A stretch of 64,000 nucleotides of DNA. Source: Flavobacterium endophyticum. GTDB taxonomy: Bacteria > Bacteroidota > Bacteroidia > Flavobacteriales > Flavobacteriaceae. Positions 35,486 to 47,014 of this stretch are shown here, in pieces. The number at the start of each line of letters is the position of its first letter. Positions within the stretch are counted from its first letter, which is position 1. Under the pieces are notes generated by a model. That model did no database searches. It saw only the letters and a program-made list of their open reading frames with translations, and was not told the origin of the DNA. The stretch is taken from positions 682,001-746,000 of the forward strand of contig NZ_RBLC01000001.1 of the NCBI RefSeq assembly GCF_003634455.1, in the 5' to 3' direction. A program made the translations under genes and the position numbers.

Positions 35486-38400
35486 TTAATAATTATATTC
35501 TTCTTTTGCGGCCATTAGCTCATTGTATTCTTCTTTAGAACCTACAATCACGTTATCATAGTCTCTCATACCTGTACCAGCAGGAATTCTGTGACCAACG
35601 ATAACATTTTCTTTCAATCCTTCAAGTAAGTCTACTTTTCCAGCAACAGCAGCTTCGTTCAATACTTTAGTTGTTTCCTGGAACGATGCCGCAGAGATGA
35701 ATGATTTAGTCTGCAACGAAGCTCTAGTGATACCTTGTAATACCGGAGTTGCAGTAGCCGTGATAACGTCTCTTGCTACAACTTGATTTTTATCCGTACG
35801 CTTCAATAGTGAGTTTTCATCACGCAATTGGCGAGGAGAAATAATCTGACCTGGTTTCAAGTTTTCAGAATCACCAGCATCTTCAACTACTTTCATTCCG
35901 TAAAGCTTATCATTTTCAACGATAAAGTCTTTGGTATGGATCAATTGATCTTCTAAGAATAGCGTATCTCCTGGATCTTCAACTTTAACTTTACGCATCA
36001 TCTGGCGGATTACAACTTCGAAGTGCTTGTCGTTGATTTTTACCCCTTGCAGACGGTAAACTTCTTGAATTTCATTAACCAAATATTGCTGAACAGCTGA
36101 TGGTCCTTGGATTCTCAAGATATCATCTGGAGTGATAGCACCGTCAGACAATGGAACACCTGCTCTTACGAAGTCATTTTCTTGTACAAGAATCTGGCTT
36201 GAAAGTTTCACAAGATATTTCTTGATTTCACCAAATTTAGATTCGATAACAATCTCACGGTTACCTCTTTTGATCTTACCAAAAGAAACAACACCATCAA
36301 TTTCAGAAACAACAGCTGGGTTCGAAGGATTACGAGCTTCTAACAACTCTGTAATTCTTGGAAGACCTCCCGTGATATCTCCTGCTTTTGAAGAACGACG
36401 TGGTATTTTTACCAAAACTTTACCTGCTTTAATCTTCTCACCATTTTCAACCATCAAGTGGGCACCCACTGGCAAGTTGTAAGAACGGATCAATTCGCCA
36501 TCTTTACCATAAATCAATAAAGTCGGGATTAATTTTTTGTTTCTTCCCTCAGAAATTACTTTTTCTTGGAAACCAGTCTGCTCATCGATTTCAACTTGGA
36601 ACGATTGTCCTTGTTCTAAATCTTCGTAAGCTACCTTACCCGTAAATTCAGAGATAATTACACCGTTATATGGATCCCATTTACAGATAGTCGTTCCTTT
36701 TTCAACTACATCTCCGTCTTTAACGAAGATACTAGAACCGTAAGGAATGTTATGTGTATTAAGGATAATTCCTGTTTTAACGTCAACTAATTTCAATTCT
36801 GTAGAACGAGAAATTACGATATCTGTGGTGTTTCCTTCAAGATCTTCACCTTTTACAGTTTTAAGATCTTCGATTTCAAGACGACCACTGAATTTCGTAG
36901 TGATGCTTGATTCTTCAGAAAGTCCTCCCGCAACCCCACCGACGTGGAATGTACGAAGTGTCAACTGTGTTCCTGGCTCACCGATTGACTGTGCAGCAAT
37001 TACACCGACAGCTTCTCCTTTTTGAGTCATTTTTCCAGTTGCTAGGTTTCTTCCGTAACATTTAGCACAGATACCTTTAGTAGCCTCGCAAGTCAATGGT
37101 GAACGAACTTCCACTTTTTCGATTGGAGATTCGTCGATCAATTTAACGATAGCTTCTGTAATCTGCTCTCCAGCTGAAATTAAAACTTCGCTAGTAAGTG
37201 GGTTGATTACGTCTTGTAATGCCACACGTCCTAAGATTCTTTCACCTAGAGTTTCTACGATTTCTTCGTTCTTTTTCAATGCTCCTACTTCAACACCTCT
37301 CAATGTACCGCAATCAACTGTGTTTACGATAACGTCTTGAGAAACGTCGTGCAATCTTCTTGTCAAGTAACCCGCATCGGCCGTTTTCAAAGCCGTATCC
37401 GCAAGACCTTTACGAGCACCGTGAGTAGAGATAAAATACTCAAGGATCGAAAGACCTTCTTTAAAGTTCGACAAGATCGGGTTCTCGATAATTTCACCAC
37501 CGCCGGCAGTTGATTTTTTAGGCTTAGCCATCAAACCACGCATACCTGTCAGCTGACGAATCTGTTCTTTAGAACCCCTTGCTCCAGAGTCAAGCATCAT
37601 ATACACAGAGTTGAAACCTTGCTGGTCTTCTCTAATGTTTTTCATCGCTAATTCTGTAAGCAAAGCATTGGTTGAAGTCCACACGTCAATAACTTGGTTG
37701 TAACGCTCGTTATTGGTGATAAGACCCATGTTATAGTTCATTGAGATACCATCTACTTGTTCGTTGGCATCATCAATCAATGATTGTTTTTGTTCTGGAA
37801 TCTTGATATCTCCTAAACTGAATGACAGACCACCACGGAAGGCGAATCGGTAACCCATATCTTTCATATTATCAAGGAAGGCAGCTGTTGTAGGAACATC
37901 AGTCACGCTCAAAATTCCACCGATAATATCTCTTAACGATTTTTTAGTCAATACCTGGTTGATAAATCCAGCTGCTTCTGGCACTACTTCGTTGAAAAGT
38001 ACACGTCCTGCAGTTGTTTGGATGATTTTATAAACCAATTCTCCATTTTCATTGAAATCTTTAGCTCTGATTCTTACTCTTGCGTTCAATTCCAATCTTC
38101 CTTCGTTCAAGGCGATATTTACCTCTTCAGCAGAATAAAAAGTCAAACCTTCTCCTAAAATTTTGTGCTCAGGAGTTGACAAGCGCTCTTTGGTCATGTA
38201 GTACAGACCCAAAACCATGTCTTGAGAAGGTACCGTGATTGGAGCACCGTTTGCAGGATTCAAGATATTGTGAGAAGCCAACATTAATAATTGAGCTTCC
38301 AAAATAGCTTCTGGTCCTAATGGCAAGTGAACCGCCATCTGGTCACCATCGAAATCCGCGTTGAACGCCGTACAAACCAATGGGTGAAGCTGAATCGCTT

Positions 38401-39787
38401 TTCCTTCGATCAATTTTGGCTGGAACGCTTGGATACCCAATCTGTGCAACGTAGGAGCACGGTTAAGCAATACTGGATGTCCTTTGATTACGTTTTCAAG
38501 GATATCCCAAACTACAGGCTCTTTTTTGTCAATGATTTTTTTAGCAGACTTCACTGTCTTTACAATTCCTCTTTCGATCAATTTACGGATCACGAAAGGT
38601 TTGTAAAGTTCAGCCGCCATATCTTTTGGCAAACCACATTCGAACAATTTCAATTCAGGTCCAACGACGATTACCGAACGAGCAGAATAATCCACACGTT
38701 TACCCAAAAGGTTTTGACGGAAACGTCCTTGCTTACCTTTTAACGAATCAGAAAGCGATTTTAATGGTCTGTTTGATTCTGTTTTTACTGCAGATGCTTT
38801 TCTTGTATTATCGAATAACGAGTCAACAGATTCCTGCAACATACGTTTTTCGTTTCTCAAGATTACTTCTGGAGCTTTGATTTCCATCAATCTTTTCAAA
38901 CGATTGTTACGGATGATTACTCTTCTGTACAAATCATTCAAATCGGATGTAGCGAAACGACCACCATCAAGCGGCACCAATGGACGCAATTCTGGCGGGA
39001 TAACTGGAACCACTTTCATAATCATCCATTCTGGACGATTTTCGCGGTTTTCGTTAGACTCACGGAATGACTCCACAACTTGAAGTCTTTTTAGGGCTTC
39101 AGTCTTACGTTGTTTAGACGTTTCGTTGTTTGCAGAGTGACGCAATTCGTATGACAATTCATCCAAATCGATTCTTGCCAACAAGTCCATGATACATTCA
39201 GCACCCATTTTGGCGATGAATTTATTTGGATCGCTATCATCAAGATATTGATTTTCCATTGGAAGCGTATCTAAAATATTTAGGTACTCTTCTTCTGTCA
39301 AAAAGTCTAGCCTTTGCAATGATTCTCCGTCAGGATTTTTAGCAATACCTGCCTGGATTACTACGTATCTTTCGTAGTAGATGATCATATCTAATTTTTT
39401 AGACGGAAGCCCAAGGATATAACCAATTTTGTTTGGAAGTGAACGGAAGTACCAGATATGAGCGATTGGCACAACAAGGTTGATGTGACCTACTCTGTCT
39501 CTACGTACTTTCTTTTCTGTAACTTCCACACCACAACGGTCACAAACGATACCTTTGTAGCGAATTCTTTTATATTTACCACAAGCACATTCGAAATCTT
39601 TAACCGGACCGAAAATTCGCTCGCAGAAAAGACCATCACGCTCTGGTTTGTGTGTTCTATAGTTGATAGTTTCTGGCTTCAAAACCTCACCTCTTGACTC
39701 GGCCAAGATAGATTCTGGAGAAGCTAATCCTATCGAAATTTTGTCAAACCTTTTCACTTGGTTTTTATCTTTATTTCTGTTCATCAT
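35486..39787 (-). CDS. rpoC: DNA-directed RNA polymerase subunit beta'
   Basis: A 1433-aa full-length beta' subunit. The N-terminal zinc site is Cys67, Cys69, Cys82 and Cys85. The catalytic magnesium site Asn-Ala-Asp-Phe-Asp-Gly-Asp lies at 476-482, and the C-terminal second zinc region contains [11 protein letters not shown]. The protein forms the active-site cleft with beta. It lies 96 bp downstream of rpoB; a 14-bp perfect inverted repeat fills part of that spacer. The annotated start is the first of two adjacent ATG codons; the second, three bases on, is equally possible. Confidence 0.99.
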   Translation of the reverse strand: MMNRNKDKNQVKRFDKISIGLASPESILAESRGEVLKPETINYRTHKPERDGLFCERIFGPVKDFECACGKYKRIRYKGIVCDRCGVEVTEKKVRRDRVGHINLVVPIAHIWYFRSLPNKIGYILGLPSKKLDMIIYYERYVVIQAGIAKNPDGESLQRLDFLTEEEYLNILDTLPMENQYLDDSDPNKFIAKMGAECIMDLLARIDLDELSYELRHSANNETSKQRKTEALKRLQVVESFRESNENRENRPEWMIMKVVPVIPPELRPLVPLDGGRFATSDLNDLYRRVIIRNNRLKRLMEIKAPEVILRNEKRMLQESVDSLFDNTRKASAVKTESNRPLKSLSDSLKGKQGRFRQNLLGKRVDYSARSVIVVGPELKLFECGLPKDMAAELYKPFVIRKLIERGIVKTVKSAKKIIDKKEPVVWDILENVIKGHPVLLNRAPTLHRLGIQAFQPKLIEGKAIQLHPLVCTAFNADFDGDQMAVHLPLGPEAILEAQLLMLASHNILNPANGAPITVPSQDMVLGLYYMTKERLSTPEHKILGEGLTFYSAEEVNIALNEGRLELNARVRIRAKDFNENGELVYKIIQTTAGRVLFNEVVPEAAGFINQVLTKKSLRDIIGGILSVTDVPTTAAFLDNMKDMGYRFAFRGGLSFSLGDIKIPEQKQSLIDDANEQVDGISMNYNMGLITNNERYNQVIDVWTSTNALLTELAMKNIREDQQGFNSVYMMLDSGARGSKEQIRQLTGMRGLMAKPKKSTAGGGEIIENPILSNFKEGLSILEYFISTHGARKGLADTALKTADAGYLTRRLHDVSQDVIVNTVDCGTLRGVEVGALKKNEEIVETLGERILGRVALQDVINPLTSEVLISAGEQITEAIVKLIDESPIEKVEVRSPLTCEATKGICAKCYGRNLATGKMTQKGEAVGVIAAQSIGEPGTQLTLRTFHVGGVAGGLSEESSITTKFSGRLEIEDLKTVKGEDLEGNTTDIVISRSTELKLVDVKTGIILNTHNIPYGSSIFVKDGDVVEKGTTICKWDPYNGVIISEFTGKVAYEDLEQGQSFQVEIDEQTGFQEKVISEGRNKKLIPTLLIYGKDGELIRSYNLPVGAHLMVENGEKIKAGKVLVKIPRRSSKAGDITGGLPRITELLEARNPSNPAVVSEIDGVVSFGKIKRGNREIVIESKFGEIKKYLVKLSSQILVQENDFVRAGVPLSDGAITPDDILRIQGPSAVQQYLVNEIQEVYRLQGVKINDKHFEVVIRQMMRKVKVEDPGDTLFLEDQLIHTKDFIVENDKLYGMKVVEDAGDSENLKPGQIISPRQLRDENSLLKRTDKNQVVARDVITATATPVLQGITRASLQTKSFISAASFQETTKVLNEAAVAGKVDLLEGLKENVIVGHRIPAGTGMRDYDNVIVGSKEEYNELMAAKEEYNY

Positions 39788-39838
39788 AGTCTTTACTATT
39801 GATATTGTGATAATTGAAAACCTTTTATTTGTTTAAAG

Positions 39839-39874
39839 CCTAAAGTTTAAGGCTATACAACCTTAAACTTTAGG
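39839..39874 (-). promoter_or_regulatory. 14-bp perfect hairpin in the rpoB-rpoC spacer
   Basis: CCTAAAGTTTAAGG at 39839-39852 and its exact reverse complement at 39861-39874 enclose an 8-base loop. No T-run follows on the transcribed strand, so it is not a typical terminator. It lies 10 bases after the rpoB stop. A role in mRNA processing or stability is possible. Confidence 0.75.
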
Positions 39875-39883
39875 ACTAAAAAA

Positions 39884-42800
39884 CTATTCCTCTAATCTGA
39901 TGTCTAATCCAAGACCTTTCAATTCGTGCATCAATACGTTGAACGATTCTGGTAATCCTGGTTCTGGCATAGTTTCACCCTTAACGATTGCTTCGTAAGT
40001 TTTCGCTCTACCGATAACGTCATCTGATTTAACAGTCAAAATTTCTCTAAGCGTGCTTGATGCACCATAAGCTTCAAGAGCCCAAACCTCCATCTCTCCG
40101 AAACGCTGACCTCCAAATTGAGCTTTACCTCCAAGTGGCTGTTGCGTAATCAATGAGTATGGTCCGATAGAACGTGCGTGCATCTTATCGTCAACCATAT
40201 GTCCTAGTTTTAACATATAGATAACTCCAACGGTTGCAGGCTGGTGGAAACGCTCTCCAGTTCCTCCATCATAAAGATAAGTATGTCCGAATCTTGGAAT
40301 TCCAGCTTCGTCAGTCAATTCATTAATTTGGTCAAGCGAAGCACCGTCAAAGATTGGCGTAGCGAATTTTCTACCCAAGTTTTGTCCAGCCCATCCAAGA
40401 ACCGTTTCATAAATCTGACCGATGTTCATACGTGAAGGTACCCCAAGCGGATTCAACACGATATCAACAGGTGTTCCGTCTTCTAAGAAAGGCATATCTT
40501 CGTGACGAACGATTCTAGCAACAATACCTTTGTTACCGTGACGTCCTGCCATCTTATCTCCTACTTTCAACTTACGTTTCTTAGCGATATATACTTTCGC
40601 TAGTTTCAAGATTCCAGCTGGAAGTTCATCTCCAACAGTAATCGTGAATTTTTCTCTACGCAAAGCACCTTGTAAATCGTTCAGCTTAATTTTGTAGTTG
40701 TGGATTAGATCGTTCACCATTTTATTGGTTTCATCATCTGCAACCCACTGACCTTTGCTTAAGTGAGCGAAGTCTTCAACAGCATTTAGCATTTTTTGAG
40801 TGTATTTTTTACCTTTTGGCAACACTTCTTCACCCAAATCATTCATAACTCCTTGCGAAGTTTTTCCGTTTACGATGTTGAAAAGCTTGTCAACCAATTT
40901 GTCTTTTAATTCTACAAATTTGGTTTCGAACTCCATTTCAAGCGCAGCCAAATCATCTTTGTCTTTGCCTCTCTTGCGTTTATCTTTTACCGCTCTCGCG
41001 AATAATTTTTTATCTAAAACCACACCATGCAATGAAGGAGAAGCTTTCAATGAAGCATCTTTCACGTCACCTGCTTTATCACCGAAGATTGCTCTTAACA
41101 ATTTTTCTTCAGGAGTAGGATCTGATTCTCCTTTTGGAGTGATTTTCCCGATCAAGATGTCGCCAGGTTTTACTTCGGCTCCAATTCTGATCATACCATT
41201 TTCATCTAAATCTTTGGTAGCTTCTTCAGAAACGTTCGGAATATCATTCGTTAATTCTTCGTTACCTAATTTAGTATCTCTAACCTCTAATGAATAGTCA
41301 TCAACGTGGATAGACGTAAAAATGTCATCACGAACCACTTTTTCAGAGATTACGATTGCATCCTCGAAGTTGTACCCTTTCCAAGGCATGAACGCTACTT
41401 TAAGGTTTCTACCTAAAGCAAGCTCTCCGTTTTGAGTTGCATAACCTTCTGAAAGTACTTGTCCTTTTACCACTCTGTCACCTTTTCTAACGATAGGCTT
41501 CAGGTTGATAGACGTACTCTGGTTAGTTTTTCTGAATTTGATCAAATTATAAGTCTTATCATCAGAGTCAAAACTTACCATTCTTTCTTCTTCAGATCTG
41601 TCATATTTAATAGTAATGATATTAGCATCAACATATTCAACAACTCCAGGACCTTCAGCATTGATCAATACTCTAGAATCAGACGCTACTTGTCTTTCAA
41701 GACCTGTTCCAACGATTGGAGCTTCAGGTCTTAACAAAGGTACCGCCTGACGCATCATGTTCGATCCCATCAACGCACGGTTCGCATCATCATGTTCCAA
41801 GAAAGGAATCAAAGATGCCGAAATCGAAGCGATCTGGTTTGGAGCAACGTCAGTATAATGAACAACAGTTGGGTCAACAACTGGGAAGTCACCTTCTTCA
41901 CGGGCAATTACTTTATCAGCAGTAATTTGTCCGTTATTGTCCATTTCGATATTTGCTTGGGCAATCATCTTGCCTTCTTCTTCTTCAGCACTTAAGTAAA
42001 CTGGCGTGGATTCTAAATCCACTTTTCCGTTAGTTACTTTACGGTAAGGTGTCTCGATGAATCCCATTCCGTTTACTTTAGCATACACTCCAAGAGATGA
42101 AATCAAACCAATGTTTGGTCCCTCTGGTGTTTCAATCGGACATAAACGTCCGTAGTGCGTATAGTGAACGTCACGTACCTCGAAACCAGCTCTTTCTCTC
42201 GAAAGACCTCCAGGTCCAAGGGCAGACAATCTTCTTTTGTGCGTGATCTCAGCTAATGGATTCGTTTGGTCCATGAATTGAGATAACTGGTTCGTTCCAA
42301 AGAAAGAGTTGATAACTGACGATAATGTTTTAGCATTAATCAAGTCAATTGGTGTAAACACCTCGTTATCTCTAACGTTCATTCTCTCGCGAATGGTTCT
42401 TGCCATACGAGCCAAACCAACACCGAATTGAGCAGAAAGTTGTTCACCAACTGTTCTAACACGACGGTTTGACAAGTGATCGATATCATCAATCTCTGCT
42501 TTAGAGTTGATCAATTCGATTAAGTATTTAACGATAGTAATGATATCTTCTTTGGTCAAGACTTGCTTTTCCATTGGGATATCCAAACCAAGTTTTTTGT
42601 TCATTCTGTAACGACCTACTTCACCTAAGTTGTAACGTTGGTCAGAGAAGAACAATTTATCGATAATACCACGAGCGGTTTCTTCATCAGGCGGTTCTGC
42701 ATTACGCAACTGACGGTAGATATGCTCAACGGCTTCTTTTTCAGAGTTCGTCGGGTCTTTTTGAAGCGTATTGTGAATGATAGCATAATCACCTTGATTT

Positions 42801-43699
42801 GCATCTTCTTTATGCAACAAAATAGTTTTTACGTTCGCATCAATGATTTCTTCTACGTTATCTTTATCGATAATTGTATCACGGTCAAGGATGATCTCGT
42901 TACGCTCGATAGAAACTACCTCACCAGTATCCTCGTCCACGAAATCTTCGTGCCACGTATTCAAAACACGCGCAGCCAATCTTCTGCCTACGTATTTTTT
43001 AAGACCTGTTTTTGAAACTTTGATTTCTTCTGCAAGGTCAAAAATTTCAAGAATATCTTTATCTCTTTCAAAACCAATTGCTCTAAATAGAGTTGTAACT
43101 GGTAATTTTTTCTTTCTATCGATATACGCATACATTACGCTGTTGATATCGGTAGCAAATTCTATCCAAGAACCTTTGAAAGGAATTACTCTGGCAGAAT
43201 ATAATTTGGTTCCATTTGCGTGGAATGATTGTCCAAAGAAAACACCTGGTGATCTGTGCAATTGCGAAACAACAACACGTTCAGCACCATTGATAACAAA
43301 TGTACCACTTGGCGTCATATAAGGAATTGTACCAAGATAAACATCTTGAACAATCGTTTCAAAATCTTCGTGCTCTGGATCTGTACAGTATAATTTTAGC
43401 CTAGCTTTTAAGGGAACACTATATGTAAGTCCTCTTTCTATACATTCTTGAATTGTATAACGTGGTGGATCAACAAAGTAATCTAGGAATTCCAACACAA
43501 ATTGATTTCTTGTATCTGTGATTGGAAAATTTTCCATGAAGGTGTTATAAAGTCCTTCGTTGCCTCTTTCGTCAGATTTGGTTTCCAATTGGAAAAAATC
43601 CTTAAAAGATTTAACCTGAATGTCCAAGAAATCTGGGTAGTCAGGAATATTTTTTGTTGAGGCAAAATTCAATCTTTCAGTCTGATTTGTTATCATCAA
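39884..43699 (-). CDS. rpoB: DNA-directed RNA polymerase subunit beta
   Basis: A 1271-aa beta subunit. The rifampicin pocket is of the sensitive type: the Gln-Leu-Ser-Gln-Phe-Met-Asp-Gln segment, the [13 protein letters not shown] segment and the later [13 protein letters not shown] motif are intact. The C-terminal region carries [12 protein letters not shown], conserved in all beta subunits. It is transcribed after rplL, with a 253-bp spacer holding two hairpins. Two consecutive Met codons start the gene; the first is used here. Confidence 0.99.
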   Translation of the reverse strand: MMITNQTERLNFASTKNIPDYPDFLDIQVKSFKDFFQLETKSDERGNEGLYNTFMENFPITDTRNQFVLEFLDYFVDPPRYTIQECIERGLTYSVPLKARLKLYCTDPEHEDFETIVQDVYLGTIPYMTPSGTFVINGAERVVVSQLHRSPGVFFGQSFHANGTKLYSARVIPFKGSWIEFATDINSVMYAYIDRKKKLPVTTLFRAIGFERDKDILEIFDLAEEIKVSKTGLKKYVGRRLAARVLNTWHEDFVDEDTGEVVSIERNEIILDRDTIIDKDNVEEIIDANVKTILLHKEDANQGDYAIIHNTLQKDPTNSEKEAVEHIYRQLRNAEPPDEETARGIIDKLFFSDQRYNLGEVGRYRMNKKLGLDIPMEKQVLTKEDIITIVKYLIELINSKAEIDDIDHLSNRRVRTVGEQLSAQFGVGLARMARTIRERMNVRDNEVFTPIDLINAKTLSSVINSFFGTNQLSQFMDQTNPLAEITHKRRLSALGPGGLSRERAGFEVRDVHYTHYGRLCPIETPEGPNIGLISSLGVYAKVNGMGFIETPYRKVTNGKVDLESTPVYLSAEEEEGKMIAQANIEMDNNGQITADKVIAREEGDFPVVDPTVVHYTDVAPNQIASISASLIPFLEHDDANRALMGSNMMRQAVPLLRPEAPIVGTGLERQVASDSRVLINAEGPGVVEYVDANIITIKYDRSEEERMVSFDSDDKTYNLIKFRKTNQSTSINLKPIVRKGDRVVKGQVLSEGYATQNGELALGRNLKVAFMPWKGYNFEDAIVISEKVVRDDIFTSIHVDDYSLEVRDTKLGNEELTNDIPNVSEEATKDLDENGMIRIGAEVKPGDILIGKITPKGESDPTPEEKLLRAIFGDKAGDVKDASLKASPSLHGVVLDKKLFARAVKDKRKRGKDKDDLAALEMEFETKFVELKDKLVDKLFNIVNGKTSQGVMNDLGEEVLPKGKKYTQKMLNAVEDFAHLSKGQWVADDETNKMVNDLIHNYKIKLNDLQGALRREKFTITVGDELPAGILKLAKVYIAKKRKLKVGDKMAGRHGNKGIVARIVRHEDMPFLEDGTPVDIVLNPLGVPSRMNIGQIYETVLGWAGQNLGRKFATPIFDGASLDQINELTDEAGIPRFGHTYLYDGGTGERFHQPATVGVIYMLKLGHMVDDKMHARSIGPYSLITQQPLGGKAQFGGQRFGEMEVWALEAYGASSTLREILTVKSDDVIGRAKTYEAIVKGETMPEPGLPESFNVLMHELKGLGLDIRLEE

Positions 43700-43952
43700 T
43701 GGACAAAATTTTGATTAAAAAAAAGTGATTTTTTGTGTGTAAACACTAAGTAATCCTTACTTTCTTTTATAATCTGTACATCTTTAAAAATAAACCAAGT
43801 TGGAGTTTATTTCTTTCTTCGTACGGATTAAAAGCTTTTCGTATTCAACTCAATGACTAATAAAACCGGATATAATTTTATTATACGAAAAATGGTTTAG
43901 GCCATTGAGCATCAACTCAAGACCTAAACCTAGTTCTTAAAACCGAGTAAAC
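43700..43952 (-). promoter_or_regulatory. rplL-rpoB spacer with attenuator-like hairpins
   Basis: The strongest structure is at 43894-43930: GGTTTAGG/CCTAAACC outer stem, an inner TTGAG/CTCAA stem and a 6-base loop, followed on the transcribed (-) strand by ATTTTT. A second, weak AATAAAC/GTTTATT hairpin lies at 43789-43811, also followed by T residues. Together they resemble the partial terminator between rplL and rpoB in E. coli, which lowers rpoBC relative to ribosomal protein expression. No ORF is present in the spacer. Confidence 0.65.
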
Positions 43953-44324
43953 TTATTTAAGTTCAACTACAGCTCCAGCTTCTTCTAAAGATTTTTTAAG
44001 ACCTTCTGCTTCGTCTTTAGAAACACCTTCTTTAACGTTTGCAGGAGCTCCGTCAACTAAGTCTTTTGCTTCTTTAAGACCTAAACCTGTAAGTTCTTTT
44101 ACAGCTTTAACTACAGCTAATTTAGAAGCACCAGCATCTTTCAATACTACAGTGAATTCTGTTTGCTCTTCAGCAGCTGCACCAGCATCACCACCACCAG
44201 AAACTACAACAGCAGCTGCAGCTGGTTCGATACCATACTCGTCTTTTAATATTGTTGCTAAATCGTTAACTTCTTTTACAGTTAAGTTAACTAATTGTTC
44301 TGCGAATTGTTTCAAATCTGCCAT
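43953..44324 (-). CDS. rplL: 50S ribosomal protein L7/L12
   Basis: A 123-aa bL12 stalk protein. The N-terminal dimerisation and L10-binding helices are followed by the Ala/Gly-rich hinge (near residues 35-55) and the C-terminal factor-binding domain with the [16 protein letters not shown] motif. It recruits translational GTPases to the ribosome. It is 53 bp downstream of rplJ in the conserved L11-L1-L10-L12-beta-beta' order. The start has an A-rich leader and no Shine-Dalgarno sequence. Confidence 0.98.
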   Translation of the reverse strand: MADLKQFAEQLVNLTVKEVNDLATILKDEYGIEPAAAAVVVSGGGDAGAAAEEQTEFTVVLKDAGASKLAVVKAVKELTGLGLKEAKDLVDGAPANVKEGVSKDEAEGLKKSLEEAGAVVELK

Positions 44325-44377
44325 TTTTTCTATCGTTTAAATGATTTTGTAAAATATAATTTATTTGTGCGTACTGA

Positions 44378-44881
44378 TTAAGATTCAGCTCCTTCTTCTT
44401 CGTTTGCGAATTGGTTCTTAAGAGCAGAAATAACTCTTTGAGCCGGAGACTGAAGTAATCCGATGATTTCTCCGATAACTTCTTCCTTAGATTTAAGTGA
44501 AGCAAGAGAATCTAAAAGGTTATCACCAATGTAGATTTCACTGTTGATATAAGCCCCTTTAAAAACTGGTTTATCAGATTTTTTACGGAATTCTTTGATA
44601 ATTTTTGCAGGAGCGTTCGCCACGTCTGCAATGAATATAGAAGTGTTTCCTTTCAAAACTTCTGGTAGTTCACCGTAGTTGTTTTCAGAAGCTTCCATTG
44701 CTTTTGTAAGCAACGTGTTCTTAACAACTTCTAATTTGATACCAGCTTTGAAGCAAGCTCTTCTTAAGCTTGAAGTAGTTTCTGCATTTAGTCCAGAAAT
44801 ATCTGCTACATAAACAATATTTGTACCAGCTAACTGTGCAGTTAAATCTTCAATCGCGATTGATTTTTCTTCTCTAGTCAT
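44378..44881 (-). CDS. rplJ: 50S ribosomal protein L10
   Basis: A 167-aa uL10, base of the L7/L12 stalk. It has the family pattern: N-terminal Met-Thr-Arg-Glu-Glu-Lys, the Leu-Arg-Arg-Ala-Cys-Phe-Lys-Ala-Gly-Ile segment that contacts rRNA, the Lys-Asn-Thr-Leu region, and a C-terminal helix that binds L12 dimers. It lies 22 bp downstream of rplA; the usual long L10 leader of E. coli is therefore absent, so autoregulation by an L10-L12 leader at this spot seems unlikely. Confidence 0.98.
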   Translation of the reverse strand: MTREEKSIAIEDLTAQLAGTNIVYVADISGLNAETTSSLRRACFKAGIKLEVVKNTLLTKAMEASENNYGELPEVLKGNTSIFIADVANAPAKIIKEFRKKSDKPVFKGAYINSEIYIGDNLLDSLASLKSKEEVIGEIIGLLQSPAQRVISALKNQFANEEEGAES

Positions 44882-44903
44882 ACTAAAAATTTTTAACTAC
44901 CAA

Positions 44904-45593
44904 TTATACAGCTTTAGGATCTAAAGCTATAGCAGGGCTCATTGTTGATGAGATGTGGATACTTTTAATATAAGTACCTTTCGCTGCAGTTGGTTTCATT
45001 TTGATTAATGTTTGAATAATTTCATGCGCATTTTCGGTAATCATATCAGCTCCAAATGAAACTCTTCCGATTCCTGCATGAACGATACCAGTCTTATCAA
45101 CTTTAAAGTCGATTTTACCAGCTTTTACTTCTTGAACTGCTTTCGCAACATCCATAGTAACTGTTCCTGTTTTAGGGTTTGGCATAAGACCTCTTGGCCC
45201 TAAGATTCTTCCTAATGGACCTAATTTACCCATAACAGCTGGCATAGTGATGATAACATCAACATCTGTCCAACCATCTTTGATTTTTTGTAAATAGTCA
45301 TCCAATCCAACGTGGTCAGCACCAGCTGCTTTAGCTTCAGCTTCCTTATCTGGAGTAACCAATGCTAAAACTCTAACGTCTTTACCAGTTCCGTGAGGCA
45401 ATGTTACTACACCTCTTACCATTTGATTTGCTTTTCTTGGATCTACACCCAATTTAACAGCGATATCAACAGACTCATCAAATTTTGCAGAAGCAACAGT
45501 CTTGATTAATGCAGAAGCATCTTTCAAAGAATATAGCTTGTTTTTTTCAATTTTAGATGCAGCCTCTTTTTGTTTTTTTGTCAATTTTGCCAT
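44904..45593 (-). CDS. rplA: 50S ribosomal protein L1
   Basis: A 229-aa uL1 of the L1 stalk, which helps release deacylated tRNA. The [14 protein letters not shown] signature is near residues 128-141. It follows rplK by 8 bp. In many bacteria L1 represses the L11-L1 operon by binding its mRNA leader; a candidate element lies in the nusG-rplK spacer (46059-46086). Confidence 0.98.
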   Translation of the reverse strand: MAKLTKKQKEAASKIEKNKLYSLKDASALIKTVASAKFDESVDIAVKLGVDPRKANQMVRGVVTLPHGTGKDVRVLALVTPDKEAEAKAAGADHVGLDDYLQKIKDGWTDVDVIITMPAVMGKLGPLGRILGPRGLMPNPKTGTVTMDVAKAVQEVKAGKIDFKVDKTGIVHAGIGRVSFGADMITENAHEIIQTLIKMKPTAAKGTYIKSIHISSTMSPAIALDPKAV

Positions 45594-45601
45594 GTCTTTT
45601 C

Positions 45602-46042
45602 TTAATTAGAAGGAGCGTCTCCAGTTACAGTTATACCCATAGATCTAGCTGTTCCAGCAATCATGCTCATAGCAGACTCAATTGTGAATGCATTCAAATC
45701 AGCCATCTTGTCTTCAGCGATAGCTCTAATCTGATCCATAGTAACTTTAGCTACTTTTTTACGATTAGGCTCTCCAGAACCAGATTTCAATTTTGCAGCT
45801 TCTAATAGTTGAATAGCAGCAGGTGGTGTTTTTACAACGAAGTCGAAAGACTTATCTTTGTATACAGTAATTTGTACTGGTAACACTTTGCCAGGTTTAT
45901 CTTGTGTTCTAGCATTGAACTGCTTACAGAACTCCATGATATTAACACCAGCAGCACCCAGAGCAGGTCCAACCGGTGGCGACGGGTTCGCAGCACCTCC
46001 CTTAACTTGTAGTTTAACTACTTTACTAATCTCTTTAGCCAT
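45602..46042 (-). CDS. rplK: 50S ribosomal protein L11
   Basis: A 146-aa uL11 at the GTPase-associated centre. The opening [20 protein letters not shown] and the C-terminal Ala-Gly-Thr-Ala-Arg-Ser-Met-Gly-Ile segment are diagnostic. It lies 69 bp downstream of nusG and 8 bp upstream of rplA. Confidence 0.98.
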   Translation of the reverse strand: MAKEISKVVKLQVKGGAANPSPPVGPALGAAGVNIMEFCKQFNARTQDKPGKVLPVQITVYKDKSFDFVVKTPPAAIQLLEAAKLKSGSGEPNRKKVAKVTMDQIRAIAEDKMADLNAFTIESAMSMIAGTARSMGITVTGDAPSN

Positions 46043-46058
46043 TGTTTAAAAAATTTAA

Positions 46059-46086
46059 CGCATCTTCATTGGAAGCGATAGATGCG
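46059..46086 (-). promoter_or_regulatory. Bulged hairpin in front of rplK, candidate L1 operator
   Basis: Outer stem CGCATC (46059-46064) with GATGCG (46081-46086), and an inner 3-bp stem around a 4-base loop; on the transcribed strand a 6-base bulge separates the two on one side. It sits in the nusG-rplK spacer, where L1 binds the mRNA in other bacteria. No sequence match to a known L1 site was confirmed. Confidence 0.4.
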
Positions 46087-46111
46087 GTTCTATTATGTGT
46101 GTAACAAAAAA

Positions 46112-46663
46112 TTATACTTTTTCAACTTGCATAAAGCTTAACTCTAATGGTGTTTTTCTTCCGAAAATTTTCACCATTACTTCAAGCTTACGCTTTTCTT
46201 CATTGATTTTCTCAACAGTTCCATTGAAACCATTGAAAGGCCCATCAACCACCTTAATTGTCTCGCCAATAGTGAAAGGAATAGAATGATTGTCTGTTTT
46301 CACAGCAAGCTCATCTACTTTTCCTAACATTCTATTTACTTCCGACTGTCTTAAAGGCACAGGATCTCCTCCTTTTACTTCACCTAGAAAACCGATAACG
46401 CTAGTTATAGACTTAATAATATGAGGTATTTCGCCAACAAGATTAGCCTCAATCATTACATAACCAGGAAAATAGACTTTGTCTTTGCTGATTTTTTTCC
46501 CATCTCTTACTTGCACTACTTTTTCAGTAGGCACAAGTACTTGAGAAATATAATCCGCCATTCCCAATCTGTTGATCTCAGTTTCGATATAAGCTTTGAC
46601 TTTATTTTCTTGTCCGCTTACCGCTCTGACCACATACCATTTTTTCACATTATTATCCGCCAT
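46112..46663 (-). CDS. nusG: Transcription termination/antitermination protein NusG
   Basis: A 183-aa NusG with the N-terminal NGN domain (Trp-Tyr-Val-Val-Arg-Ala-Val-Ser-Gly-Gln-Glu near residues 9-19, Phe-Pro-Gly-Tyr-Val-Met-Ile-Glu near 66-73) and a C-terminal KOW domain containing Val-Val-Asp-Gly-Pro-Phe-Asn-Gly-Phe-Asn-Gly-Thr-Val. It binds the RNA polymerase clamp and couples it to the ribosome or Rho. Located 8 bp downstream of secE, as in most bacteria. Confidence 0.97.
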   Translation of the reverse strand: MADNNVKKWYVVRAVSGQENKVKAYIETEINRLGMADYISQVLVPTEKVVQVRDGKKISKDKVYFPGYVMIEANLVGEIPHIIKSITSVIGFLGEVKGGDPVPLRQSEVNRMLGKVDELAVKTDNHSIPFTIGETIKVVDGPFNGFNGTVEKINEEKRKLEVMVKIFGRKTPLELSFMQVEKV

Positions 46664-46671
46664 CTCAAAAA

Positions 46672-46869
46672 TTAACCTTTTATCAAATTAAAGAAACCAG
46701 CTAATGCTTTTGCGAAAACAACGTCTACTCCCCATGTTGCCAAGGCGAATATTACAGAGAAAACAGCAACTACAATTGTCAAGCGCTGTACTTCTGCCCA
46801 TTCTGGCCAAGTAACATTATTTTTTAATTCACCGAAAGCTTCGGTTATGTAATTAACAACTTTTGTCAT
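46672..46869 (-). CDS. secE: Preprotein translocase subunit SecE
   Basis: A 65-aa SecE of the short type with one transmembrane helix (about residues 27-50) and a preceding amphipathic helix containing Trp-Pro-Glu-Trp-Ala-Glu. It stabilises SecY in the inner-membrane translocon. Identified by size, motif and position between tRNA-Trp and nusG. Confidence 0.95.
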   Translation of the reverse strand: MTKVVNYITEAFGELKNNVTWPEWAEVQRLTIVVAVFSVIFALATWGVDVVFAKALAGFFNLIKG

Positions 46870-46884
46870 TGTAATTTATTTTTG

Positions 46885-46955
46885 CACGGGCGGAGGGATT
46901 CGAACCCCCATCAACGGTTTTGGAGACCGCTATTCTACCCTTGAACTACGCCCGT
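46885..46955 (-). tRNA. tRNA-Trp (CCA)
   Basis: Read on the - strand, the sequence folds into a 71-nt cloverleaf with a 7-bp acceptor stem (ACGGGCG/CGCCCGT), the T-loop TTCGAAT and anticodon CCA in the loop CTCCAAA. Discriminator base G. CCA is not encoded. It lies between tuf and secE, a common arrangement, and is probably processed from their shared transcript. Confidence 0.97.
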
Positions 46956-46963
46956 TTATTAAA

Positions 46964-46994
46964 AACCAGCAGCATCCGATAGGCGCTGCTGGTT
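46964..46994 (-). terminator. Hairpin between tuf and tRNA-Trp
   Basis: AACCAGCAGC (46964-46973) pairs with GCTGCTGGTT (46985-46994). On the transcribed strand a run of T (TTTTT) follows the stem before the tRNA. It may be a full or partial terminator of the tuf transcript. Confidence 0.8.
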
Positions 46995-47014
46995 CTTTAA
47001 ATATAGTATTCTAA

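Noticed and set aside
41716..41995. ORFs on the + strand inside rpoB
   Set aside because: They are shadows of the conserved rpoB coding sequence.
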